Of a stretch of DNA of 12,729 nt, positions 1-6,767 are shown in pieces. Both the position numbers and the translations under genes were made by a program. Numbering within the stretch: position 1 is the stretch's first letter; each line of letters starts with the position of its first letter. The stretch is from SAR116 cluster bacterium (GTDB taxonomy: Bacteria; Pseudomonadota; Alphaproteobacteria; Puniceispirillales; GCA-002684695): the NCBI GenBank assembly GCA_002684695.1, contig NYVQ01000063.1, forward strand, positions 10,300-23,028, in the 5' to 3' direction. The notes below the pieces were generated by a model that saw only the letters and a list, made by a program, of their open reading frames with translations, made no database searches and had not been told where the DNA came from.

Positions 1-654
1 GATGAAAAAATTGATAAATCTCATTTTCCATGGTTGTCCCATAAAAAAATCAATTTATGTGGAGAAAGCTGTAGAGTACTTAAAGTTTCATATGCTGGAG
101 AAAAGGGCTTCGAAATACATGTTAAGAATGAGAGCATGCCAAAAATCTATAATGAGATAAATAAGGTTGGTGAGCAATATGATCTGATACACTTTGGAAT
201 GTTGGCACTTGATTCAATGCGATTAGAGAAAAATTATCGTTCATGGAAAAGTGACTTAACGTCAGATTACTCTATGCTTCAAAGTGGATTAGATAGATGG
301 GTAAACTTCAAAAAAGAAATATTTATAGGAAAAGATGCACTTTTAAAAGAATCCAAAATAGGTGTCACCAAAAAATTTGTAACATTAGTAGTTGAAGACC
401 CAGAAGATAGTGAACCTTTTGGTGAGCCAGTTTATCTATCACCAGTTTTTGCCGGTGATAATTATCTTGGACCTGTTGTTTCATCTGGCTACGGACATAG
501 AGTAAAAAAATCTATCTCAATGGCAATACTAGATGATAGAAATCTTAATGGATTAAATGATCAAATTCATATAAATGTTCTAGGCAGAAAAAGAAAAGCC
601 CATATTGTTAAAGAAGCTTTATATGATCCAGAAAATAATAGATTAAGGAGTTAA
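1..654 (+). CDS. GcvT-domain protein, C-terminal part (likely end of a dimethylglycine/sarcosine dehydrogenase-type protein); 5' end outside window
   Basis: The frame is open from base 1, so the gene starts upstream; the TTG at 34 is internal and not a credible start. The 217 visible residues match the last part of the aminomethyltransferase (GcvT) fold found at the C terminus of dimethylglycine and sarcosine dehydrogenases. The signs are a YAGEKGFEI segment, then LALDSMRLEKNYRSW, the family's G-x-x-A-L-D-S-x-R-x-E-K pattern, then a GCV_T C-terminal beta domain with a VVSSGYGHRV turn. That fold binds tetrahydrofolate and accepts the one-carbon unit released by an FAD domain. Whether an N-terminal FAD domain exists cannot be seen here. 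The closest relative in the window is the next gene, which carries the same signatures, so this is probably a tandem paralogue. The stop is 2 bases before the next start and the last codons contain that gene's ribosome binding site, which indicates one operon. Confidence 0.85.
   Translation, partial: DEKIDKSHFPWLSHKKINLCGESCRVLKVSYAGEKGFEIHVKNESMPKIYNEINKVGEQYDLIHFGMLALDSMRLEKNYRSWKSDLTSDYSMLQSGLDRWVNFKKEIFIGKDALLKESKIGVTKKFVTLVVEDPEDSEPFGEPVYLSPVFAGDNYLGPVVSSGYGHRVKKSISMAILDDRNLNGLNDQIHINVLGRKRKAHIVKEALYDPENNRLRS
645..650 (+). promoter_or_regulatory. Ribosome binding site AAGGAG for the TTG-started FAD/GcvT gene
   Basis: AAGGAG lies 6 bases upstream of the TTG at 657, inside the last codons of the preceding gene. 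It is a near-perfect Shine-Dalgarno sequence at good spacing. It settles the TTG start, because there is no in-frame ATG before the FAD-binding glycine motif. Confidence 0.75.
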
Positions 655-656
655 CT

Positions 657-3128
657 TTGAGCATTCCTAAAGAAGCTGATGTAGTTATCATAGGCGGAGG
701 TGTCATAGGATGTTCAGTTGCCTATCACCTTGGTAAACTTGGATGGAAAAATATTGTTTTAATCGAAAGAAAAAAACTTACTTGCGGAACAACATGGCAC
801 GCTGCGGGTCTCATTGCTCAATTGAGAGCAACCCAAAATATGACTAGACTGGCTAAATACAGCCAGGAACTTTATTGGGATTTGGAGAAAGAAACAGGCG
901 TTTTTACTGGTTTTAAAAGAAATGGGTCAATGACAGTTGCACTTACCGAAGAAAGATTGGAAGAGCTTAAAAGACAGGCTGATATGGCTCGAGCATATGA
1001 TGTGGGAATTGAAAATATTGATAAAGAGGAGATAAAAAAAAGATACCCGCATCTTAACACAGAGGATGTACTTGGTGGGGTTTGGCTTCCAAAAGATGGT
1101 CAGGCAGATCCAGTAAATATAACACTTGCCCTAGCAAAGGGAGCTAAGAATTTTGGTGTTAAAATAATTGAAGACTTAAAGGTTGAAGACATTGAGACTG
1201 ATAATAATAGAATCATTGGTGTCAAAACTCAAAAGGGATTTATTAAATCAAAATTTGTTGTAAATGCTGGTGGTATGTGGGGCAAAGAAATTGGAAAGAT
1301 GGCTGGTGCATCCGTTCCACTTCACGCATGTGAACATTTCTATATTGTTACAGAGCCAATTGAAGGTCTTCAGGCAGAGTTGCCTGTTTTACGTGTCCCT
1401 GATGAATGCGCTTACTATAAAGAAGATGCAGGAAAAATTTTACTTGGCGCTTTTGAACCAAATTCAAAACCTTGGGGTGGTGATGGTATACCAGATGATT
1501 TCGAGTTTGACAGTTTACCTGAAGACTTTGATCATTTTGAACCTATACTTGAGAGAGCTATTAATCGATTCCCTTTTTTAGGAAAGGCTGGCATTAAAAC
1601 ATTTTTTAATGGCCCAGAAAGTTTTACTGTTGACAATAGATACCTATTGGGGGAAACCCCCGAAGTAAAAAACTTTTTTGTTGCAGCTGGCTTTAACTCT
1701 GTTGGCATTCAGTCTGCAGGTGGCGCTGGAAAAGTTTTAGCTGATTGGATAAGTAACGGCAGACCAAATATTGATCTTTGGGAAGTAGATATAAGACGTA
1801 TGATGCCTTTCCAAAAAAATAAAAAATATCTTTCAAGTCGTGTATCTGAAACATTGGGTTTACTGTACGCCGACCATTTTCCCTACAGACAATTTGAAAC
1901 AGGAAGGAATATTAAAAGAAGTCCTGTACACTCATATTTAAAGAATTATGGAGCATGTTTTGGAGAAACATCAGGGTGGGAAAGACCTAACTGGTTTCTT
2001 AATGAAAAACAACTAGAAGACAATGTTAAACCTGAATATGAGTATAGTTGGAAGAGACAAAATTGGTTTAAAAATAGTGCTGAAGAGCATATAGCTGTCA
2101 GGAATTCTGTAGGGTTATTTGATTTATCAAGCTTTGGTAAAATTAGAATATTAGGCAAAGATGCTGAAGATTTTCTTCAAAAGATTTGTGGAAACAACGT
2201 AGCAGTAGCACCTGGCAAAATTGTTTATACACAATTTTTAAACAGCGATGGTGGCATTGAGTCTGACGTAACTATTACAAGAATATCATTAGAGGAATTT
2301 TTGATTGTAACCCCAGCTGCAACCATTCAAAAAGATCTAAATTGGATTAAAGGTCATATCCCTGATAAAGCACATTGTTTTGCATATGACACCACTTCAT
2401 CAGAAGCAGTTTTATCAATAATGGGACCAGATTCCCGCAAATTTCTTCAACCTTTGATTTTAGAGTCTTTAACAAATGAGGATTTTCCTTTTGGTCATGC
2501 AAGAGAAGTAGAAATCGGTATGGCAATAGCAAGAGCTCACAGAATAAGTTACGTTGGTGAACTTGGATGGGAAATATATATATCATCAGATATGGCTGCA
2601 CATGTTTTTGAAGAAATCATGAAAAGAAACTCTGAAATACCAATTAAACTATGCGGCCTTCATAGTTTAGATAGTTGTAGAATTGAAAAAGCTTATAGAC
2701 ATTACGGTCATGATATCTCTTCAGAAGATAATATAATTGAAGCCGGTCTTGGATTTGCAGTTAAAACCCATAAATCAAAAGGTAAGTTTGGTGATTTTAT
2801 AGGTAAAAGTGCAGTTGAGATTAAAAAACAAGAAGGCGTTGAAAGAAGAATGATGCAATTTGTTTTAAAAGACACTCAACCTTTGCTGTTTCATAATGAA
2901 CCAATTATCAAAGATGATAAAATAGTGGGACATCTCACAAGTGGAAATTTTGGACATCACCTTGGATCATCCGTTGGTATGGGTTATGTTGAGTGTAGTG
3001 AAAAAGGTGAAAGTGCTGAAAACCAGTTAAAAGGAAATTATATGATTGATGTTGCAGGAAAAAGATATCAAGCTTCTCCATTTCTTAAGCCTGCCTATGA
3101 TCCTATAAATAATAATATCAAAATTTAA
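657..3128 (+). CDS. FAD-dependent dimethylglycine/sarcosine dehydrogenase-type protein (DAO-FAO_M-GcvT fusion)
   Basis: This 823-residue protein would oxidatively demethylate an N-methylated glycine (dimethylglycine or sarcosine) and pass the formaldehyde-level carbon to tetrahydrofolate. Domains in order: an FAD Rossmann motif VVIIGGGVIGCS at residues 9-20; TTWHAAGL at 45-52, where His48 corresponds to the covalent FAD-attachment histidine of dimethylglycine dehydrogenase; the DAO substrate domain to about 370; an FAO_M linker around 380-425 (ETLGLLYADHFP); a GcvT domain from about 425 to 715 with LNSDGGIESDV and LHSLDSCRIEKAYRHYG; and a GCV_T C-terminal domain from about 728. The length is close to the family's 800-850. 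No signal peptide is seen, so it should be cytoplasmic. The TTG start is supported by AAGGAG 6 bases upstream. It follows the preceding GcvT-domain gene by 2 bases and precedes the mttB-like gene by 23. Sequence alone does not separate dimethylglycine from sarcosine or a related amine as substrate. Confidence 0.9.
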   Translation: MSIPKEADVVIIGGGVIGCSVAYHLGKLGWKNIVLIERKKLTCGTTWHAAGLIAQLRATQNMTRLAKYSQELYWDLEKETGVFTGFKRNGSMTVALTEERLEELKRQADMARAYDVGIENIDKEEIKKRYPHLNTEDVLGGVWLPKDGQADPVNITLALAKGAKNFGVKIIEDLKVEDIETDNNRIIGVKTQKGFIKSKFVVNAGGMWGKEIGKMAGASVPLHACEHFYIVTEPIEGLQAELPVLRVPDECAYYKEDAGKILLGAFEPNSKPWGGDGIPDDFEFDSLPEDFDHFEPILERAINRFPFLGKAGIKTFFNGPESFTVDNRYLLGETPEVKNFFVAAGFNSVGIQSAGGAGKVLADWISNGRPNIDLWEVDIRRMMPFQKNKKYLSSRVSETLGLLYADHFPYRQFETGRNIKRSPVHSYLKNYGACFGETSGWERPNWFLNEKQLEDNVKPEYEYSWKRQNWFKNSAEEHIAVRNSVGLFDLSSFGKIRILGKDAEDFLQKICGNNVAVAPGKIVYTQFLNSDGGIESDVTITRISLEEFLIVTPAATIQKDLNWIKGHIPDKAHCFAYDTTSSEAVLSIMGPDSRKFLQPLILESLTNEDFPFGHAREVEIGMAIARAHRISYVGELGWEIYISSDMAAHVFEEIMKRNSEIPIKLCGLHSLDSCRIEKAYRHYGHDISSEDNIIEAGLGFAVKTHKSKGKFGDFIGKSAVEIKKQEGVERRMMQFVLKDTQPLLFHNEPIIKDDKIVGHLTSGNFGHHLGSSVGMGYVECSEKGESAENQLKGNYMIDVAGKRYQASPFLKPAYDPINNNIKI

Positions 3129-3151
3129 AATGCATTAGAGGTGTAGTTGTT

Positions 3152-4699
3152 ATGGATGATATTCAACTTAAGAGGAATAGAAGATCAGGCGGCAGATCAG
3201 CAAGAAGAGAAAAAAGAGCCGCTCCTCTACCAGATAACATAAAACCCATTTCTCCTGGAATGGTAGGCGGGACATATAAACCATTATCACTAAAAGACAT
3301 ATCTGCAATTGAACAGACAATTTTTCAACTACTCGATGAAGTAGGGCTCTCACAAGCACCTGATACAGGGGTGAAAAAAATGCAAAATTATGGTGCTGTA
3401 TTAGGGGAAGATAATAGATTAAGGTTTCCAAAAGGCATTGTAAAAAAGGCACTTAAAGATACAAGGAAAAACATTACACTTTATGGCCAAGACCAAAAAC
3501 ATGATATTCATTTGAAGAAAAACCATGTTCATTATGGCACAGCTGGTGCTGCGGTTAATGTTGTTGATTCTTTTAAAAAGACCTATAGACCATCTGAGGC
3601 ACAAGATATATATAATGCTGCTTGCATCGCTGAAAAACTAGATAATATTCATTTTTTTCAACGTCCAATGGTTGCAACCAATATTGAGGACCCTCAGGAA
3701 ATGGATTTAAACACACTTTATGCTTGTGTATCAGGCACACAAAAGCATATTGGTATAAGCTTTACCGAGGCTGATTTTATTAAGCCAGCTTGTGAGATGC
3801 TTCATATGATTTCTGGTGGTGAAGAACAATGGAGAGCCAGACCATTTATATCAAATTCGAATGCCTTTGTAGTTCCGCCAATGAGATTTGCAACTGAAAG
3901 CTGCTTAGTAATGGAAGAATGCATTGAAGCTGGAATTCCAGTATTACTTTTATCTGCTGGACAAGCAGGTGCCACCGCGCCAGCTTCTATTGCAGGAACT
4001 ATTGCACAAGCTACTGCTGAGGTGCTTGCAGGACTTGTATATGTAAATTCTATTAAACCTGGACATCCATGTATAGCTGGAACTTGGCCATTTGTTTCTG
4101 ACTTAAGAACTGGAGCAATGTCTGGCGGTTCTGGTGAACAAGGACTATTATCTGCTGCATGTGCTCAAATGCTTGCTCATTTTGATTTAGTGTCTGGAGC
4201 AGCTGCAGGGATGTGCGATTCTAAATTACCTGATGCTCAATCAGGCTATGAAAAAGGCTCGACAGCAGTAATGGCAGGATTAGCTGGACTCAATCTTGTT
4301 TACGAATCTGCCGGAATGCATGCATCATTATTAGGATTTAGCTTGGAAAGCATGGTAATAGACAATGATATGCTTGGCCAGTGTTTAAGATGTGTAAGAG
4401 GAATAGAAGTTAACAATGAAACTCTTTCATTTAATGCTATAAAAGAAGTTTGTCTTGATGGACCAGGGCACTATTTAGGCCATGATAGAACTTTAGCAGT
4501 AATGGAGTCTGAATATGTTTACCCAGATATTTCAGATCGCTCTAGCCCAAAAGAATGGAAGGAAAACGATAACCCTGAAATAATTGATACCGCCCATAAA
4601 GAAGTAAAAAATATTTTGGAAAATCACAAACCTAATCATCTAAGTAAAGAAATTGATGAAGAAATTAGAAAAAAATTTAAAATTTATTTCAAAAATTAG
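3152..4699 (+). CDS. Trimethylamine methyltransferase (MttB) family protein, non-pyrrolysine type
   Basis: This 515-residue protein belongs to the MttB family by overall pattern. It has an arginine-rich N terminus (residues 5-20, as often seen in alphaproteobacterial members), a LLDEVGLSQ segment, HYGTAGAAVNVVD, and the glycine/alanine-rich barrel stretches around 265-300 and 325-365 (MSGGSGEQGLLSAACAQML). Archaeal MttB moves a methyl group from trimethylamine to a corrinoid protein and needs pyrrolysine encoded by an internal UAG. Here there is no internal UAG; the only one is the terminal stop at 4697-4699. Characterised homologues lacking pyrrolysine (MtgB, MtpB, MtcB) act on glycine betaine, proline betaine or carnitine, so a quaternary amine is the likely substrate, with glycine betaine favoured by the neighbouring demethylases. 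The ATG start has AGAGGTG 8 bases upstream. It is 23 bases after the FAD/GcvT gene and probably in the same operon. No MttC-type corrinoid protein is visible nearby. Confidence 0.88.
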   Translation: MDDIQLKRNRRSGGRSARREKRAAPLPDNIKPISPGMVGGTYKPLSLKDISAIEQTIFQLLDEVGLSQAPDTGVKKMQNYGAVLGEDNRLRFPKGIVKKALKDTRKNITLYGQDQKHDIHLKKNHVHYGTAGAAVNVVDSFKKTYRPSEAQDIYNAACIAEKLDNIHFFQRPMVATNIEDPQEMDLNTLYACVSGTQKHIGISFTEADFIKPACEMLHMISGGEEQWRARPFISNSNAFVVPPMRFATESCLVMEECIEAGIPVLLLSAGQAGATAPASIAGTIAQATAEVLAGLVYVNSIKPGHPCIAGTWPFVSDLRTGAMSGGSGEQGLLSAACAQMLAHFDLVSGAAAGMCDSKLPDAQSGYEKGSTAVMAGLAGLNLVYESAGMHASLLGFSLESMVIDNDMLGQCLRCVRGIEVNNETLSFNAIKEVCLDGPGHYLGHDRTLAVMESEYVYPDISDRSSPKEWKENDNPEIIDTAHKEVKNILENHKPNHLSKEIDEEIRKKFKIYFKN

Positions 4700-4714
4700 T
4701 TTTTTTATTATTAA

Positions 4715-4735
4715 ATGTATACATAAAGTTTACAT
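4715..4735. promoter_or_regulatory. Possible operator: palindrome ATGTATACAT plus a TNTACAT repeat upstream of the ribbon-helix-helix gene
   Basis: ATGTATACAT at 4715-4724 is a perfect 10-base palindrome. Its right half, TATACAT (4718-4724), recurs as TTTACAT (4729-4735), 11 bases further on, about one helical turn. Short inverted or tandem repeats at one-turn spacing just upstream of their own gene are typical sites for ribbon-helix-helix regulators, and one starts at 4760. The stretch also contains -10-like (TATACA) and -35-like (TTTACA) hexamers, so it could overlap a promoter. In AT-rich DNA such repeats also occur by chance. Confidence 0.35.
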
Positions 4736-4759
4736 AAAAAATAACTGATATTTATTCAA

Positions 4760-5008
4760 ATGGAAAATAAAACCAAACGCGGCAGGCCAAAAAAAGATTC
4801 CGTTATGGAAACTATTGCTGTTAGATTGCCTTACGATACTATCCTAGAAATTGATAACTACGTGAATCAAGTTAAAAAGAAATTTCATGGCATGAACGTC
4901 ACACGTGCTGATGCAATTAGGCAACTAATTAATAATGGCCTTAATCTAAAAGCTGATGAAAATGATACATCTGATATAGAAGAAGAAAAAAGAAGATTTT
5001 GGGATTAA
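4760..5008 (+). CDS. Small ribbon-helix-helix (CopG/Arc-type) DNA-binding protein
   Basis: This 82-residue protein is probably a transcriptional regulator. Residues 1-13 form a basic tail, KTKRGRPKK, with an RGRP core like an AT-hook. Residues 17-24 (ETIAVRLP) fit the DNA-contacting beta strand. Residues 25-42 (YDTILEIDNYVNQVKKKF) fit helix 1, and TRADAIRQLINNGL (48-61) fits the turn and helix 2 with the conserved R-x-x-A-I-R-x-L-I pattern. The tail is acidic (ENDTSDIEEE). No clear Shine-Dalgarno precedes the ATG. It sits alone between the mttB-like gene and the glycine riboswitch, with no toxin gene beside it, so an antitoxin role is not supported. Its target is unknown; autoregulation through the repeats at 4715-4735 and control of the flanking amine or glycine genes are guesses. 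Confidence 0.8.
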   Translation: MENKTKRGRPKKDSVMETIAVRLPYDTILEIDNYVNQVKKKFHGMNVTRADAIRQLINNGLNLKADENDTSDIEEEKRRFWD

Positions 5009-5030
5009 TTTTTTTCTTTTAATTTTTTTA
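4981..5030 (+). terminator. Possible weak AT-rich terminator after the ribbon-helix-helix gene
   Basis: A stem can form between 4981-4991 (AGAAGAAAAAA) and 5010-5020 (TTTTTTCTTTT), with one G-U pair and an 18-base loop, followed by a run of T at 5023-5029. It overlaps the 3' end of the gene and contains only one G-C pair, so it would be weak. It would separate the regulator from the riboswitch-led gcv transcript. Confidence 0.25.
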
Positions 5031-5066
5031 TTTTTATGGTTTTATAGGAAGGTCAATTAATTTTGG

Positions 5067-5234
5067 TGGGAGAGACTAGGTAATTTTACTTAGCGCCGAA
5101 GGAGTAATCGCCTCGAAACCTCTCAGGCAAATGGACCGCTAGAATTTGACACTCTGGAAAGTGGCTTAAGCCCACCCAAGGTGAACGTTAGATCAAATGA
5201 TCTAATTAATCTCTCAGGTACCAAGACAGAGGAG
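5067..5234 (+). ncRNA. Tandem glycine riboswitch (two aptamers) in the gcvT leader
   Basis: The sequence follows the glycine riboswitch consensus. Aptamer 1 (about 5067-5143) has GGGAGAG at 5068-5074, a hairpin 5076-5083/5086-5093, the core AGCGCCGAAGGAG at 5092-5104 and CTCTCAGGCAAATGGACCG at 5120-5138. A short linker leads to aptamer 2 (about 5151-5234): ACTCTGGAAAG at 5151-5161, hairpin GGCTTAAGCC at 5163-5172, hairpin TTAGATCA/TGATCTAA at 5188-5195/5198-5205, CTCTCAGGTACCAAGACAGAGG at 5211-5232, and a closing CTCTG/CAGAG stem (5152-5156/5227-5231). Such RNAs bind glycine, often cooperatively, and usually switch glycine cleavage genes on, which fits gcvT starting 45 bases downstream. The second core reads CCCAAGGTG, whereas the usual form is CCGAAGGAG or close to it. 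The promoter should lie just upstream, around 5020-5050, but no convincing boxes were found. Confidence 0.93.
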
Positions 5235-5261
5235 GCATTCAGTAAAGTAAGTGCTGAATGT
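5235..5261 (+). promoter_or_regulatory. Hairpin between riboswitch and gcvT, candidate expression platform
   Basis: GCATTCAGTA (5235-5244) can pair with TGCTGAATGT (5252-5261) around a 7-base loop, AAGTAAG. The T-rich tract that follows, TAATTGTTTT (5262-5270 with the closing T), is broken by a G, so it is at best a weak intrinsic terminator. The hairpin ends 18 bases before the gcvT start and abuts the 3' strand of the second aptamer's closing stem. That is where a glycine-dependent refolding element is expected. Confidence 0.4.
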
Positions 5262-5279
5262 AATTGTTTTGGGAAGAGT

Positions 5280-6401
5280 ATGATTGATAAAAGTATTAAA
5301 TTTTCACCTTTAGAAGAATTTCATAAAGAAAACAGTGCAAAGCTTGTTGAATTTGCTGGTTGGTCAATGCCCATTCAATACACCTCTGGCATAATAAATG
5401 AGCATATTTCAACTAGAGAGTCATGTGGACTATTTGACATTTCTCATATGGGCCAAATATTTGTTTCAGGAAATGACAGTAAAGACCTTCTTGAAAAATT
5501 AACGCCTTCAGATATAGAGAAAATCAAACCGGGAAAAGTTAAGTATAGTTTTTTACTGAATAAGGAAGGCGGAATAATTGACGATTTGATGATTACTAAT
5601 GAAGGTGAAGGTTACTATTTGGTTGTCAACGCGAGCCGAATTAATGAGGGTCTCAGCGAAATAAAAAAAACCTCACAGGCTTTTTCTAATATTAGTATCA
5701 ATTATTTAAATAAAAATGGAATGATAGCATTACAAGGACCCAATGCTAAGGATATAGTGTTTGAGCATTTTGGAGAAATTAGCCAAAAAATGTATTTTAT
5801 GGATTTCTCAAAAGTAAATTATGATGGGAATGAAGTTAGGATTTCAAGATTGGGTTATACAGGTGAAGATGGTTTTGAAATTTCGTCTGATAGCAAAACA
5901 ATCTTAAAAATTACTAAAAAAATTTCTAAAGATAAAAGAGTTACTTTATGTGGCTTAGGCTCAAGAGATACTCTCAGACTTGAGGCAGGTTTGCCATTAT
6001 ATGGGAATGAATTAAATGAGAACACTACCCCTATTCAAGCGGACTTAAGTTTTGCAATTTCTCAATCCAGAATTATCAAGAAAAATTTTAGAGGGGCACA
6101 AAGAATAATGAATGAAATTGAGAATGGAAGTGAATTAATTAGAGTGGGTTTAAAACCAGAAGGCCGTCGTCCCGTAAGAAAAGGAACTCCAATAATGAAA
6201 AACGGTGAGCATATTGGCGAAATAAGTAGCGGTGGCTATGGCCCTACAATTAAATCACCTATAGCTATGGGAATAATCAAAAGTGAATTTCTAAATCCTA
6301 ATGAAAATCTTCAAGCTAAACTGGGAGATAATCTAATATCAATGGAAATTATCCAACTACCATTTGTTAAGCACAATTATTTTAAGAAAGGAAAAATTTA
6401 A
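5280..6401 (+). CDS. gcvT: Glycine cleavage system T protein (aminomethyltransferase)
   Basis: The T protein takes the aminomethyl group from lipoylated GcvH and, with tetrahydrofolate, yields methylene-THF and ammonia. With the ATG at 5280 the protein has 373 residues, normal for GcvT (about 360-375), and begins like the family: SPLEEFHKENSAKLVEFAGWSMPIQY is residues 9-34. Asp101 in NKEGGIIDDLMI corresponds to the catalytic aspartate of characterised T proteins. GYTGEDGFEI and the LGSRDTLRLEAGLPLYG stretch are the folate-domain signatures, and a GCV_T C-terminal domain with SSGGYGPT follows. The frame stays open back to a GTG at 5181, but that codon lies inside the riboswitch and the extra residues have no family match. 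A GGGAAGAG just ahead of the ATG is a moderate ribosome binding site. The gene has no N-terminal FAD domain, unlike the GcvT-domain fusion upstream. It overlaps gcvH by one base (TAATG). Confidence 0.95.
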   Translation: MIDKSIKFSPLEEFHKENSAKLVEFAGWSMPIQYTSGIINEHISTRESCGLFDISHMGQIFVSGNDSKDLLEKLTPSDIEKIKPGKVKYSFLLNKEGGIIDDLMITNEGEGYYLVVNASRINEGLSEIKKTSQAFSNISINYLNKNGMIALQGPNAKDIVFEHFGEISQKMYFMDFSKVNYDGNEVRISRLGYTGEDGFEISSDSKTILKITKKISKDKRVTLCGLGSRDTLRLEAGLPLYGNELNENTTPIQADLSFAISQSRIIKKNFRGAQRIMNEIENGSELIRVGLKPEGRRPVRKGTPIMKNGEHIGEISSGGYGPTIKSPIAMGIIKSEFLNPNENLQAKLGDNLISMEIIQLPFVKHNYFKKGKI

Positions 6402-6754
6402 TGAAAAAATTTGCAAAAACCCATGAATGGATAAATGTCGAAAATGGTGAAGTTGGCATTACAGAAAATGCAATTGAACTTTTAGGTGATATCGTTTTTT
6501 TAGAATTGCCTGAAGTTGGAAAAGAAATTTCAAAAGAAAGTCCTATAGCAGTTGTTGAATCTGTGAAAGCTGCAAGTGATATATATGCTCCAGTATCTGG
6601 AAAAATAATAGAAAAAAATGAAGATTTAGAAAATTCTCCAGAAGGCTTAAATGAACATCCTAATTCATGGCTTTTTAAAATAGAGGTATCTAACAAGGAA
6701 GAATTAGATCAGCTTTTAAACGAAGATCAATATAAAGAAGAAATAACAGAGTAA
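6401..6754 (+). CDS. gcvH: Glycine cleavage system H protein (lipoyl carrier)
   Basis: GcvH is the small carrier that shuttles the aminomethyl arm between the P and T proteins and is reoxidised by lipoamide dehydrogenase. The 117-residue product starts KKFAKTHEWI, typical of the family, and carries the lipoylation motif VESVKAASDIYAPVSG with the modified lysine at position 56. A C-terminal EHPNSWLFKIE segment completes the hammerhead fold. The ATG overlaps the gcvT stop by one base. AAAGGA 8 bases upstream is the binding site. gcvP follows after 13 bases, so the three genes form one riboswitch-led operon. No lipoamide dehydrogenase or lipoyl ligase gene is in the window. Confidence 0.96.
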   Translation: MKKFAKTHEWINVENGEVGITENAIELLGDIVFLELPEVGKEISKESPIAVVESVKAASDIYAPVSGKIIEKNEDLENSPEGLNEHPNSWLFKIEVSNKEELDQLLNEDQYKEEITE

Positions 6755-6767
6755 CGAGGATTTGGAT

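Noticed and set aside
4697..4711. UAG at the end of the mttB-like gene as a pyrrolysine codon
   Set aside because: It is at codon 516, the C terminus, and read-through would add only four residues before TAA. The pyrrolysine of MttB is internal.
4760..5008. Antitoxin of a toxin-antitoxin pair
   Set aside because: No toxin-like gene lies on either side; the neighbours are mttB-like and a riboswitch.
5181..5279. In-frame GTG extension of gcvT by 33 codons
   Set aside because: It lies wholly in the second riboswitch aptamer and its hairpin, the added residues do not resemble GcvT, and the ATG at 5280 gives the normal length.
5251..5283. Ten-codon GTG leader ORF whose stop overlaps the gcvT start (ATGA), with GGAGG at 5231-5235
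   Set aside because: The spacing from GGAGG to GTG is 15 bases, too long, and the GGAGG belongs partly to the riboswitch closing stem. Likely chance.
6382..6696. 104-codon open frame on the minus strand across gcvH
   Set aside because: Antisense shadow of gcvH, with no recognisable protein family.
6762..6767. TTG start for gcvP two codons upstream
   Set aside because: It is one base from the ribosome binding site CGAGGA; the ATG at 6768 has proper 7-base spacing.
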